A stretch of DNA of 64,000 nucleotides from Nipponacmea schrenckii (taxonomy: Eukaryota; Mollusca; Gastropoda; Lottiidae): the NCBI GenBank assembly GCA_030562195.1, contig CM060202.1, positions 9,672,001-9,736,000 of the forward strand, written 5' to 3'. Within the stretch, counting starts at the first letter, position 1. Each line of letters starts with the position of its first letter. The position numbers and the translations under genes are program-made. This document shows positions 51,368 to 63,895 of the stretch, piece after piece. The notes under the pieces were generated by a model that did not search any database, was not told where the DNA came from, and worked only from the letters and a program-made list of their open reading frames with translations.

Positions 51368-52834
51368 ATGATCCGGTGGCTAAAAGACCGGAAAAAGGCG
51401 AAGAAGGGTGAACCTGGTAAGGATGAGTATGGTTTTAAAGGAAAATCTGGAGAATATGGATTTGATGACAAAGTCTATCATATCTATGAAGAAATTCCAG
51501 ATTTACCAGACTGCGCTGAATCTCCTGGTCCGTACATGGTAGTTCCCTTAGATATCGGGGACAAAAAAGGAAAGAGAGTTTCTTTTCAAGGCATTGCTGA
51601 AGTATCTGATGACTCGGGATTCAGCTCAAAAAATCTGAAATCTCTTGATTTAGTTGACTCAGGTGGTAATGCTAATATAAACCGAAGAATTCCAGTGATG
51701 GGCATTGGACAAAAGAACTCGCAACGTGGTGGTGAATTTACGTGTGCTTTGGTCGGTCGCAAGATCTCAAGTGAAAGTAATTTAAACAGTAAAAAATCCA
51801 AGCAAAAAGTGGTTCGGGGACCAGCACTACCGGCTAGGAATTATATAAAAAAATCAATAAGTGCTAAATCAATGGAAAATGTGGCGGATACGAAAACCAG
51901 AAGTCGTCAACTTTTAGAGAACATTCTGAGTGACTTATCCAAAAGTTCTGATGACATCTTTGGGGAGAAAGATTCGTCAAACACAAAACTAAGTGATTCC
52001 TCAACCAATTCGGTTGATGGCATCAATGACAAACGTGGCAACAACTTGTCCATGGACAGTAATGATACTGGATGTGAATATGATATGAGTACCTCCGGTG
52101 ATAGTGATAAAAGTAGCCAGGACAGTTACGAGTATTATTTACATCAAGTTGAGCAAAATTTCATTCTTCGTTGTCGTGTTCAAGAATTAAGCCAGGATAG
52201 AGAGTCTTCAATTCGCCGTGAATCAAATGCAGATTATGATTCGGATTCAGATTCCTTGACGACTATCTCTACCGTTTCGCAAGTCACCGTTCACCACGGT
52301 AAAACACAATCACCTTGCAGTTCAGACGAAGGTACAATGGCCGATCTCTCTGAATCCGAAAACAGTAGTGGTTATTATGATGCATGCGTCAGTAAAAGGG
52401 ACAATAATTCCAAACCTGTTATTAAACTCACTAGTGCAATTTTACAAAATTCATCATCGCATCGCAATCGATCTTCCAGACACAAACTTCATTCATCTAA
52501 GGAAAGAAAGTCTGTTGCACAACCTATACCGAAACCAAAAACAAACATTCTGGAAGATATATGTGAGCGTTATGATTGCGTCAGTGAAAGCAGTTCAAGT
52601 GACAGTTCATCCAAACGATCTGCGAGTGACATATATTCCAGACGATCAAATAGTGAAGTATATTCTCCCCCACCCTCGCGAGCATTTCAAAATCGATCCT
52701 TTCGAAAGCCGACCTCAGTTCGATCAAGTGGTGACGGTTCTCAAATCTACCAATCTGGTGGCAGTGCTAAAAATAATCGACTTTTATCTGATCTCATTAT
52801 GATGAATTATAATAGACAAGGTCATCAATTTTAG
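51368..52834 (+). CDS. Ser/Asp-rich, probably disordered protein of 488 residues, function unknown
   Basis: This is one uninterrupted frame, by far the longest in the window and much too long for chance at this base composition. The ATG follows an in-frame TGA (about 45 bp upstream) with no earlier ATG between, and has A at -3. Residues 1-20 are strongly basic (DRKKAKKG). Residues 37-47 read YHIYEEIPDLP, where Y40-E-E-I fits the classic Src-family SH2 ligand. Residues 82-87, DSGFSS, fit the DSG-phi-x-S phosphodegron of beta-TrCP. The rest is dominated by Ser, Asp, Asn and Lys with many SD/SE clusters. Short Leu-rich helices punctuate it (QLLENILSDL at 181-190, TNILEDICERYD at 392-403, RLLSDLIMMNYN at 471-482). 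There is no signal peptide, membrane segment or globular domain. It may be an intracellular signalling scaffold or a substrate of kinases; that is inference. I do not recognise the family. Confidence 0.88.
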   Translation: MIRWLKDRKKAKKGEPGKDEYGFKGKSGEYGFDDKVYHIYEEIPDLPDCAESPGPYMVVPLDIGDKKGKRVSFQGIAEVSDDSGFSSKNLKSLDLVDSGGNANINRRIPVMGIGQKNSQRGGEFTCALVGRKISSESNLNSKKSKQKVVRGPALPARNYIKKSISAKSMENVADTKTRSRQLLENILSDLSKSSDDIFGEKDSSNTKLSDSSTNSVDGINDKRGNNLSMDSNDTGCEYDMSTSGDSDKSSQDSYEYYLHQVEQNFILRCRVQELSQDRESSIRRESNADYDSDSDSLTTISTVSQVTVHHGKTQSPCSSDEGTMADLSESENSSGYYDACVSKRDNNSKPVIKLTSAILQNSSSHRNRSSRHKLHSSKERKSVAQPIPKPKTNILEDICERYDCVSESSSSDSSSKRSASDIYSRRSNSEVYSPPPSRAFQNRSFRKPTSVRSSGDGSQIYQSGGSAKNNRLLSDLIMMNYNRQGHQF

Positions 52835-54160
52835 ATATTGTTATTTTTAGTAATATAATGGGGGTAATGATAATCAAAAAGCAAAAGAGTGCCATATTGG
52901 ACAGTCGATCCAAAATATGTACTGAGTTACGTCTTTACAATAATATTGCTTATCTTCTGTACAAAATTGGTATTAGATAACATCGAATGAAATCGAATTA
53001 ATGACTTAGTTACCTCTTGTTTCCTTTTGGACAATACGTTGTATGTTTATCTTGAAAACCAGAAACAGAATCTTACCTAAAGTGTGTTTGGAAAAGAGAT
53101 ATGCAATATTTATATATTTATGTACATGTAATAAGTATTTTATGTGATTTTATGGAATGAAATATTTAAATTCTTTGAAATCAATTTTTATTTCTTCACC
53201 CGATGTCCCTAAAAGGATATCACACCAGTACGTTTCCCCATCCGAAATAATGGATCAAGTATGTTCTGAAAAACGAGCTAGCTCTATCACAAAATAATGT
53301 AATATCCTGTCCACGTATCAGGAAAGTGTCAATAGAAGCAGAAAATGTAACATATCTGTAATAAAACGAAAGCTATTATATTTTGACATTGTTCCGGGTA
53401 TGAACTTTTATACAATCGAAAACTTTGCACACACATCTTGTACTTTCGAATCTTTGCTGACTTCAAGCCCTCTTGTAAAACCGCATTGAATCAATTTGAA
53501 AGAGAAAACCGTTCACCTTTCAGATAATTATACTAAATCAATACGATTTTCGTTTGAATCTTTTACAATGGCCGAGTTGCTATTCATCTTTTGAACAACT
53601 TAATGACAGTATCAAAAATCAAATTAAATATCCATCTGGACAAACAAATCGTGTGTTGTCAGTCATCACTTATCAATCAATGAACTTCTAGCACGAGTAG
53701 TTTTCGGTAAACATCAATAAAGGTGTGAATTTAGGTAAATCTGCGAGACCACCAACACTGAGTTTATTCAAGATTATGTTTTAAAGTGAGACGATTGTGC
53801 AATTATTAACTCTACCAGACTTAATTCCTGCCATCAATCTGCCTATTGTTATTGTAAGGGGTCAATTTTGCTTGTGTTTTACTTGCAGTTGCTAGTGGTT
53901 GTTTTCACATTTTATCTAGTGAGCCAACATATCTACATCTTGATTCTTTCAGAGCCCTAGAGTATTAATTGGTTTTAGTTCATCGAACATGTACTCTTTC
54001 GTACCAGCTATAGTCTCCTTCCTGAGCTAATCCTTTTTGATTTTTGATAACAAGTCTACCCTCAAGGATTCACCCTAGGCCTCATTTACGCCATGTTACA
54101 GACTTTTTATGTGCATTATGCACGAGCTGTAAGTATGCTAATGAAGATTATTATATTTTT
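52835..54160 (+). other. 3' UTR and downstream intergenic DNA
   Basis: AT-rich, non-coding. An AATAAA at 53360-53365 is a plausible polyadenylation signal about 525 bp after the stop. Other A-rich candidates exist, so the true end is not fixed. Confidence 0.4.
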
Positions 54161-54240
54161 TTTAAGCCTAGCGGTTTAAGTGCTTCATCGGGAAGCTTGA
54201 GGTCGCGTGTTTAATCTCAGTTCAAATTTACTAAGTCGAA
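54161..54240 (+). mobile_element. Short tRNA-SINE-like relic
   Basis: GCCTAGCGGTTTAAGTGCTT resembles a tRNA A-box region and CGTGTTTAATCTC a weakened B box, with near-tRNA spacing. There is no conserved SINE body or target duplication. It could also be a tRNA pseudogene. Confidence 0.35.
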
Positions 54241-57200
54241 GACTGTCTTTTTCTCTTTATTTTATCATACCAGATTATCCACTGTGGTTACAAGTTTTTA
54301 TAAAAAATAAATATAGAAAAATAAATTATTAATGAAGTCCATATAGACAAGATAACGCTATGAAAAAGGTTTAACTAAAATCTGGGATAAAGAACTGAAA
54401 TTGGTGAAAACCTGTAATATTCCGAATATAGGCGTTCCAGATGTTAAGAATTTCAATAACAAATATTCATGGGAAAACACAGTCAGTCAAATATATAAAT
54501 TATCAAAATCTATTTGTCTATTTGTATGTTTCTAACGTGATCATCAAACATAATATAATATTAATAAACGTTGTCTGAAAAACGTTAAATGCTTTCAGTT
54601 TTTTTTTACATCATGGTTGAATGCCGCTGTTGTTTCCAAGAAGTCAAAACAGATGCGTGTCTGCATTCTTAGTCACGCGACTCCTTGGCAACGCTTTTCT
54701 GTTGCCTCTTTCCGGTCACAATAAGACATATTTTTGAAATGCGTAACATTACTGCTGAGGTGCTGTACATGAACTGGCAAAGAAATACATGACAATGCAG
54801 AGAGTTTGAGGGGATTTTCCTTCCTTGAGTGAATGTGTACCTTAACATCGACAATAGGCCTATCTATTTCATCATGTGAAAATGTCTTCCTCATACAGAT
54901 TTTGGTAAAAAGTCAATAATTTCATCAAATTTACATGATACTTACGATGTGAAAGAAGAAAAATGTTACTTGCTTTGTGCTGTCAAAATCTCGCCCATGA
55001 CGTTGCTTGACTCAATTTCCTTTCTTTCAATTTCTGTGCCATTTTCTCACGTCCATTGAAATGTATCAGATCTGTTTATCGTGATCTGTCGATAACAATT
55101 AGCGGCAACTTTCATCCTGCTCGTGCATGTAAATGAGCATCACCCGTCATCAAACGGTTTTCTGTATGGCTATCAGGGGTAATTAAGAGTTCAACTCGGG
55201 CGTTATATTGCTGGCTTAAACCATTGACTTGCACAGACAATGCTTGTGACTGACCGTAAATCAAGTCGTCTTCAATGAGGACTGTACCCAAATAAACAGC
55301 CAAAGTTAACACAGTCATAAAACTTTATCTATAAAAATGCGATTTGCACTTTAACTACAGTGAAACTTTGAATTAAGCAAGCAACCAGGGAATGCCGCTT
55401 ACCATACTAATTTTAATATCGGTGAACGTTGTTTCAGCTAGGAAATGTTCTTGATTTCGAGAGGTCGCCCAGCGCAGCCATGGAATAAATATATATTTAA
55501 AATATATCATAATTAAAGTTATCTTGTAAAAAACTTCTCTCTCATATTTCTGGAAGATTTGAACACTTTGATAGTAGCTACGGTGTGCTTTTCTACACAC
55601 TAAGGCATGTATTTCAACATAATACACTAAATATTTTTAGAAAAAAAACATGACAATGTTACTGTGCTCCTTGAAAGATAAAGATATATAGCTTTAAAAA
55701 CTAATTGTGAACGAAAGCAGTTCAGTATTGGTAAAAAAATAAATTAAAAGACATAATATCACTTAAGAGAGGTCAAAAGACAATTTTGTTTCATCTGAAG
55801 AACGCGAATGACAGGGACCGGCTTCCAAATACTGTTACTTCACACTTCTCTGTATGAAATATTTGTGTACTCGATATTATAAGCTTATCACTAGAAAAAG
55901 GACACACCTTTGAAAAAAATTTTTTATTATTGTTTGCTTCAAATATGTTGCAGGGTGTCGGACCATATCAATAATCCAACAGAATATCTCTAAAAGTTCG
56001 TAACTGGTTTCACCTCTGACTAGAGATCAAATTTTGTTTATTTCTTTAACAGCCACGCCTAACCAATCATATAAGGCTCATTCAAGTGTTGACAACTCGC
56101 CAGTTTTTTGTCAACATAGAGCTTAACTAAACTGTTTGTATCAAGTCGTGGTACTGAGCTTCGGAAATCGGGACGATGATAAATCTACTTAACCGTTTTG
56201 CTCTTATTAGCCCCACCAAAACAATGCAATTACTTTATTTACTCGCTTTATTCATAGCTTTTTAAGTTGAAGTTGCTTGTTGCAGGGTATAGAACGTACA
56301 GGCATAGGCATGCGGGTTTAAAAGAGCATTGTGTGTGCAGTTAGTTTGAGTAAAATGATATAATTTGAATAATATGAAATGAAAAAGAAAAAATTCAGAA
56401 TGTGACATTTTACGGAAAAATACTGGTTACTTGAGATATCTCCATAACTAAGTTGAGGTAATATATTTTATTTAAGTGGTAATCTAGAACATTCAAATTG
56501 GTAAATAAAATAATAAATGATTTATCATTAAGTGGAGCATTGACACCGCGATGTGATCATTATAACACTTGTGTGGTCATATAAATGAACTTTCATTACC
56601 TTTAATTTCGTTATGACTTTACAGTGATAGTTAAAGGGACTGTGAAGAGGTTTTCTAAATTCCGTATGTGCATTAGAGACACCTATATTATCAATTTGCA
56701 CAATTATAAATTTCAATCGACGTCTATGGTTCCTGTAAATCCACTAACACTTACACTTACTATTCGCGATTTGATTCAAGTATATTTTTTCATTTTCATT
56801 TTGTATTATTTGAATCAGATAGGATGTATGTCAATCTAATAATACTTCCTTTCAAAATAATTGAAAGTTTGGGATTTATTTGTTGAGATCACGCTGTTCG
56901 TCATCCTAGCTAGTCTGCTCATAACAAGTACGCCTCGGGCCATATTATAACTAAACTACGGGGAGCAAAATAATCGGAAATTGTCTCTTTCAAATTTTTG
57001 AAGCGTGAAACTAGATCTGTAAAGTCTTTATCAAAATATGATAGAATGTTTGGACGAATATTTATTTGTCAGTATAAAGTGACTTAACATAAATATTTCA
57101 CGACAAGGAGGTATTGAGTGCATTTTATTTTTAACATGATATTATTTCAGGATGGTTTTATATCCAATACGGCCAATTGCATCTCGCGACAGAAACGGAA

Positions 57201-60138
57201 GTAAAATATAATAATTATCATTCTACAATATATTAGGTGACAATTAGAGAATAATTTTTTGTATATTAAATTTTCGAGTGATTTTATAATGCCTCGCAAT
57301 TGAACGAAAAAATGCGCTCGTGAGCCCCTTCTATAAGACTTATTCTAGAATATACTAGACTTCAATCGTTTCGAGAATACTTGGCAAGGATACTTTTTTG
57401 ACTTTTTAACTCGTCACGAATAGTTTTACAACCAGAATATCTGGACAATTCCAAAGACACATAACTCATATATCCGCCATAAAGGTTTCTTTTTTATATT
57501 GAAGACTATTTCATATTGGTAATAGTTATGGTGCTAAATGGTATTTATTGATCAATTAAAATTTCAACTCCAAAATGGTAATGATAGACACACTCTTTTA
57601 GATTTAAAAAGAACTATGATATTTTGCATTATTAAAGGGACAGAACTGGTACAACCAACAGTAAAAAACGACTACAATACTTTCATATTTCAATAAGATG
57701 AAAAAGTAAAGCAAAACTTCAATACCTTTTCTTTTAACACGGACTCAAGACTGGTAGGTATGCTAAAAACCCCGAACGGGGGGGGGGGGGGAGGGTGATT
57801 TCTAAATATAGCACGGGAAAATACAATCATTAGTGTAAAATGTCCAATACTTTAGAATTCAGGGGACGTAAGCAATAAAACCAGACCACAATACTTTTGG
57901 TACATAATATAGAAATAAAACAAGACTACAATAATTTATATTCAAAGGGAATTATCAATATTCATTCTTCGTCATTTTGATTATAGTTCTGAATCGATCG
58001 TATGTTGCCATATATTTTGTCAGTTCAGATGTGTCGGATTATAATTTAGCATTTATAAGTTGTCTAAGCGGAAGTTAATATTAAGCCAATGGAAAAGTCC
58101 TCGTGCAATACGTCATATTTTTAGTCTCTCTCCATCTTTTCATATTATCATTTTCAGTCATGGTCAGTTCATATTTAAGTCTTAATGAGCTTAAATCACT
58201 GTCAGACAGGAGAATCACTATTTCAAGGTACTGAAACACATTTGTTCATTCTTAATATTAATTTCAATGTGACTAAAATTTACAACGTGGTCAACAGTGA
58301 AATGTTGTCCAGTCGCAATAGTCATGGTAATATTTTAAGGTTCTGTAATCTTGCCTATGTCATATTTACCATTGAATTATGTCTGTCTTCCGTATTAGTT
58401 CAATTCTCTGTATTTTATTCATTATTGTAGTCGTTACCTTGTAGCCTTCTCGCTTATTTCCATATCATTTTAGTTAATAAGGTTATGTCCCTTTAGCGTC
58501 GTCTGCTATTTGTTAATTAAAGTCGTTATTTTCATGTTTCATATTACGGAACATCAGCCTGACACATAATCCGTCCTTACTGACATTAACTTGGGATCAA
58601 CAAGAATTATTGCGATATTATAACTAATAACAAAATTAGAAAATATTCAACTTGATGCAGTCATGACTCTCTGCGGTGCTGTGAAGGTAACCAGTCACCA
58701 ACATTGCAGGAAAGGCAGAGTCGGCACAAACTAGTAATGACATACAAATTTTTGATTAATATCACAATATTGTCTGTTGGGCGGACGGACTGACTGACCA
58801 AGTTGATCTACTCCCAATTGGTCTATTCACAGTTGGTTTACAAAATGACCATTACCATATATATTAAACTACAGTATATGTTGTATATTAAGCCATTCAT
58901 AATATGTTCTTTTGATATCATTACTGTTCCATAATTCTAATGTAAGAGCATAAAACTTTCTCATGGTGAGATAAAGGTCATGTATGTTTCTTCCTGTTGT
59001 GTTGGTTTGTGGAATTCATTCTGATTGAGGGTTTCCTCTTTCATTTTGAATCGCATCTGAAATAAGTATCGGTAAGAAGCAACCAATGCGACAATAAATT
59101 AAATTGAACTTAATATTACGCCTCATATCTGATATTACTCATGAAAGTAGTTCAGTTCTCTGAAGATAACTCTGAGTAATAACATATTTTGGTAAACAAT
59201 GTCATGTTGGTCACAGGATGGAAGGCAAATAGCAATTACTGAATTTAATTTAGCAAAAACATTAGCAATTCACACATGCAAATAACATACAAAATTAACT
59301 TAATTAAAAATAACGACAAATGAACTCCCATTCCCCAATATTTCAAATTAGACAAAAACACAAGTACAAGTTAGCAGATAACATGAATAAACACTTCGCA
59401 AGCCGCAAGTTAGTAAAACTACTAAGCTGGTGGGAGGGTGGTTATTTTTTCGCAGGGATTGATTGATGTTGAGCCGTGCAAGAATACAAGATGCGATAAC
59501 TCACGAAGGTGGTCCCTCTCACATTAATAAAATTAAATTTTATACTAAATTTACACTTTACATACTTTTTTAATAGTATCATTTCTATATTGCTTTCAAT
59601 TGATTTATTGAGCGCAATTTTATTGAGAATTATTTTATAGTAGATAAGATAATAGTTGGATAGGTATACAGATAAAGAAAGTAAAGATTAAAGTGATGCT
59701 GCGTCTAAGAATGTACATAAAATTAAAGATCACATGGTATATATTCATCAGTGTTATAAAGTAACAGAATCCCTCTAAAATATGGAAACCTGCCAAAACT
59801 AAGTAATTTTTGACAAACGCTTAATCAATTTATAATCGTGTTTCAATAACCAATTGCATTTTTATGGCTAATTACTTTAGTTTTACTTTTGGATTTATCT
59901 GTTATGTTTAGTGTAGTAGTTTTAGCTATTGATGAATATAATATGCTCTTTATGGTCAAGATTAAATTTTTAAAAATATTTGTTCGTTCTAAGACCCTGC
60001 ATTCCTTTAATACATGAAATTCAAAGTGTTTTAGTATTAATGAAAGTACATACAAAATAATAGCATTTTTCTCTGCCATATATTTGTCCGCTCAGATTGA
60101 TAACGTTTAACACGTTTGATCAATTTAAGACATAAAAT
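54241..60138. other. Intergenic, no gene recognised
   Basis: AT-rich. Overlapping minus frames at 54669-54894 and short frames elsewhere have no motif. A 14-base G run lies at 57778-57791. The right end (about 59600-60138) is probably the 3' UTR of the minus-strand lectin gene. AATAAA occurs on the minus strand at 59619-59624 and 59604-59609. Confidence 0.5.
57778..57791 (+). repeat. Poly-G run
   Basis: Fourteen consecutive G, a site prone to length error in sequencing and replication. Confidence 0.9.
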
Positions 60139-63100
60139 CTAAAGATTTAACGATATAACTTTTCTTTGCCATAACTTTTGTCCTTGACTGTAGTTGGTGA
60201 TGAACAGATCTTCACCAAACGTTTTACACAGATAACCATCAATAGTAAGCTGTATACAACCAGTATCTTGTAAACACTCTAAAGCACATTGAAATCCACT
60301 TAAAGATTTGATAACTGTACTTTTTCTTGAGGTACCCATTACTAATGCATTATTAGACACCAACACGAACGTATTTGGACTACGGTCAACATCTGAAGGA
60401 TAAAATGGATTTGGAGTTGTAACCACTTTGATATCAAATTTAAAAATTTAAAAACGAAGTGTAAAATGAATGTTATGTTAAACATTATAATTCAGTTTCT
60501 CACGATTACTACTTGTTGATCGGATCAAGAATAATAGTCGGATAGTGACTAATAAAAGACGAATAAAATCTGTTCGAAATCATCTTTGTGGTCTTAAGGA
60601 AAACACCCAAGAATCAATACGTATATATTTCGTACAACCGAGAAGACACAAGAGAAGTACCTCGTGTTATTAATAGAATAAAATGAAATAAAGTTTTACG
60701 GTCTGCCTTTTTTAAACTCATTTAGCTCATAAAGAAGGAATAAAACCACGCAGCGTAATGAGGAGGCCTACACTGCCAAGAAAATAGAACTTTCGCCTCT
60801 ACATATGATTTGAAAATTTCGGAATCTTCGTATTTCATTATGACAGTACTAAAGACGAGCAGAAAAGTTATGCTCTGAGGATAATTCTGTCATTATTTCG
60901 AACAGACCTAAACATAAACCATCAATGATGTAGTTAAAACCGTTATCAATTTTCTGATTCCCCAATCTCCATTCCCTTCAATTCATTAATTTTCACTTAC
61001 CCATAGATTTTGACATACAAGTAACTTCCGACGTGGATCTGGAAGAACTGTGGAACTCTTCATCAATTGGATGGTAGTGAACCCTGGGGTATAGGACCTT
61101 CGTCATCCACTTGTATGGTGGTGTTAGGTGTTCTCCTGTTACCCATTTAAAATAATCAGTCCCAAATCGGATCAAACCAAGCCAGATGTCACCAGATCTG
61201 AAAAATACAAGTGTAGTAGAAAAATGGAAATGAAAAGAAAAAGCAAATTAAGCTTTACTTTGTTTGGGCAAATGCAGACAAGGCAATCATAGTTAATTGA
61301 GGATTTAGCGGGGTGTACAGACAATATTCAACTTCCTGTGATTTTCTGCACTTGTCATGGAGGCCCTTCCGACATGCTCATCAACACAGTCCCGATCCAA
61401 CTCTTCCTAACAGTGAGGTGGGTCAGATTGATCAGGGGTTTGGGCGTGATCGCCCGGGTAATTGTTTGTTTTGGATAATGTCTCCTGCATTCTACGATCC
61501 CTCTGTAAGTGAATTTAATGCCAATTAATTGACATTTTCAGTCTGCAGCTAATGCTCAGAGTGGGGTGGGGTTTTGAACCCTCCCTAGTGGTCTTGGCCT
61601 GTGGACTTAATTCATTAATCGAATTCCAATCTCTTAATTTAGGCTTCTTTGAATTTTTTAATTGATCCCCCCCCCCCTCATTCTAGATCACCGTACTCTG
61701 TGAATATTTGACTATTTATGAAATTTCTATATGGCAATTCTTACAGTGAGTTTATAACGTCATTCAACCAGTTTGTATCTAGATTAGTAATGGCTACGGG
61801 AAGTCGCCGGTTTTCAGATTGACAGTTGAGAACTGCTGTATAAAACTCAACACTAGTGTTACCCACAGAATAATCTGAAATAAAGATATTTATTTGTATC
61901 AGTTTGTATCAAGATTTGTGATGACTACCGGAAGTCGTCTATAAATATATATAGTGAAGACTGCTTTTTCAGCAAATTATCCTACATTTTATGAAAAACG
62001 CTTACTTCCATCAGATCCTACACAAATGTAGTTTCTGTTTGATGAACAGGATAGAGAATACCATTGTCCTGAGGATACCTCCATCACCCCACAATCAATT
62101 CCAGTCTGGTCTGCCGGTTCTCCTGATTTCCATTTTAACTCTGTTAAAATTCGTCCATTTAACCACTGATAGTTGCCTATTGTTTCGTTCCTTTCCAATG
62201 CCAACCATGAAATACTCCTTAAAATACAATATGTCACTTCACCTGGGGTGCATTTGTTGGGAAAAATCAATATATTCATTAATATAAATTATAATGGTCA
62301 ATACAAATTCGTGCCATCTTCTTTGGAATTTGGTATACTTTACAGAGTAAAAGGTGTTTATTTACGAAGTTGTATAGATATTTCCATTTAGATGTTTCAA
62401 TGGTTTTAATGTTCGCTTGTTGTAACACAAATTAAATATATTTAGTATTATTTGGTAATTCATATCTTATTTTCAATTGATATATGAATGTATTTTGTCA
62501 GAATTAAGTGATTGATAAAGTTAATTTCATAGTTGTTGAGGAAACAGTCAAAGTTTGTTGTGTAGAATCCTCAATGTATAATAGCATTAGTGACATTGAT
62601 CGAAATATTATTTTTGTCAATGATTTCATGAAGTTTGTTCAAGATTTGTTGTGTATGTACGCATTGGATTATTAATGATCGTTGAGTCGCAAACTCACAT
62701 AGCATTGCTTCAGCTAATTTAAATTTGAAATTGATATAAATAAAATTATTCATACAATTTTCGTGCCATCTTCTGCATATTGTTATCATATGCATAAACA
62801 TTGTAGCTCATTGAATTATTTATAATGTTAAATTGATTTATAATTAATTTTAAAAAAAGGTCATACTTTTTTTTTTGTAGGTCGAAAAATGTTTTTTCGC
62901 AACTTTATGAAAACTTTACAACGAAATTTAGCGCAAAAATGTTCCTGAGCACATTTTAAGGGTTTAACTGAAAAAATCCAATATTTCAACGCTTAAAGTT
63001 TTAAAGATAATCTAAAAGGGAAATAGATCTCCTACGTATTTTGAAGGTTTCAACAAATAATATTGAGCCAACACAAAAATTTTGGTATTTAATAATAATT

Positions 63101-63895
63101 AGATTATTCAACAACCATTTCTAATGAACATATTTTAAACAAATTCAATATTTTACAATATTTTCAGTTATAATTTATGATGTTTTTGATAATGAATATT
63201 TTGCATACTGCCCTTCTAATAATCAGACTAAATATATGACAAACTAAAACTTACTTGGAACTGTTACGGAAAATCTTCTGAACCTCAAGATATTGACGAT
63301 AGGTGGACAATGTTAATAATTCTAAACCTTGAGCATCACAATATTGCACAGCATCATGAAAAGTCATACCGTCGCATTCATCTGAGGAGTGTAAATGCAA
63401 AAAATTACTTAAAAACATATAATAAGTGAATTCACTTTGAGATTGCTATCTTTGTTCATAAATCATTATTCCTTTGAGTCTCTCCCCAATTTAAAAGTCT
63501 TTGGACTTGAGGCTGTATGGGCAGAGGTAAGTAACCCATTAACATTCTAAGAGACTTCGACGTTAACTTGATTTTGGTGAAAAAGAATGGTGGCAACTGA
63601 TTAAATCTAATGCCCTTCATATTGGTATTGTATCTTTCCTCCTCTCATTGATGATGGCGGTCTATTTTATGGAGTCAGAAAGAAAGCAGATCTTCTGAAT
63701 TAATGATTTTTTTTTACTTATCAATCCCATGTTGAGAATCCCGGGTCGTTTTGCTTTAAAAATATTGCTTGAAACGTGAAGATTAGGAACATCGTACACG
63801 TTATATTCTTCTCCCCGACTGTCTCGCATATTTGTCTTTAAAAGACGAATAGTGTCGGAGAATAAGACCACCACGCTTCTGCGATGTTGCGCCAA
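60139..63895 (-). CDS. Secreted-type C-type lectin/PAN-domain protein, six exons, 5' partial
   Basis: Exons on the minus strand: 63718-63895, 63255-63381, 62006-62217, 61745-61874, 61001-61197, 60139-60425. Lengths are 178, 127, 212, 130, 197 and 287. All introns are GT-AG, donors mostly GTAAGN, and every junction phase agrees, giving 377 codons with the stop at 60139. Exon 1 (residues 1-59) is not recognised. Exons 2-3 (about 61-171) form a C-type lectin domain. It has QYCDAQGLELL, SWLALERN in the WIGL place, WLNG, and Cys at YC, DCG, LSC and YICV. Exons 4-5 (about 173-281) form a second, degenerate domain with LNCQSENRRLP, IWLGL and EVTCMS. Exon 6 is PAN/Apple-like (FQCALECLQDTGCIQ ... YLCKTF). 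Calcium-ligand motifs are altered (EPA for EPN, WYS for WND), so classical sugar binding is doubtful. Such proteins are usually extracellular recognition molecules. The upstream start and signal peptide are outside the window, so secretion is inferred. Confidence 0.78.
61280..61700. other. GC-richer insert inside lectin intron
   Basis: The intron between exons 4 and 5 contains a GC-richer stretch (about 61370-61500) and an 11-base C run at 61667-61677, unlike the neighbouring introns. It is probably an old transposon insertion. No family is recognised and a 71-codon open frame there has no motif. Confidence 0.35.
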
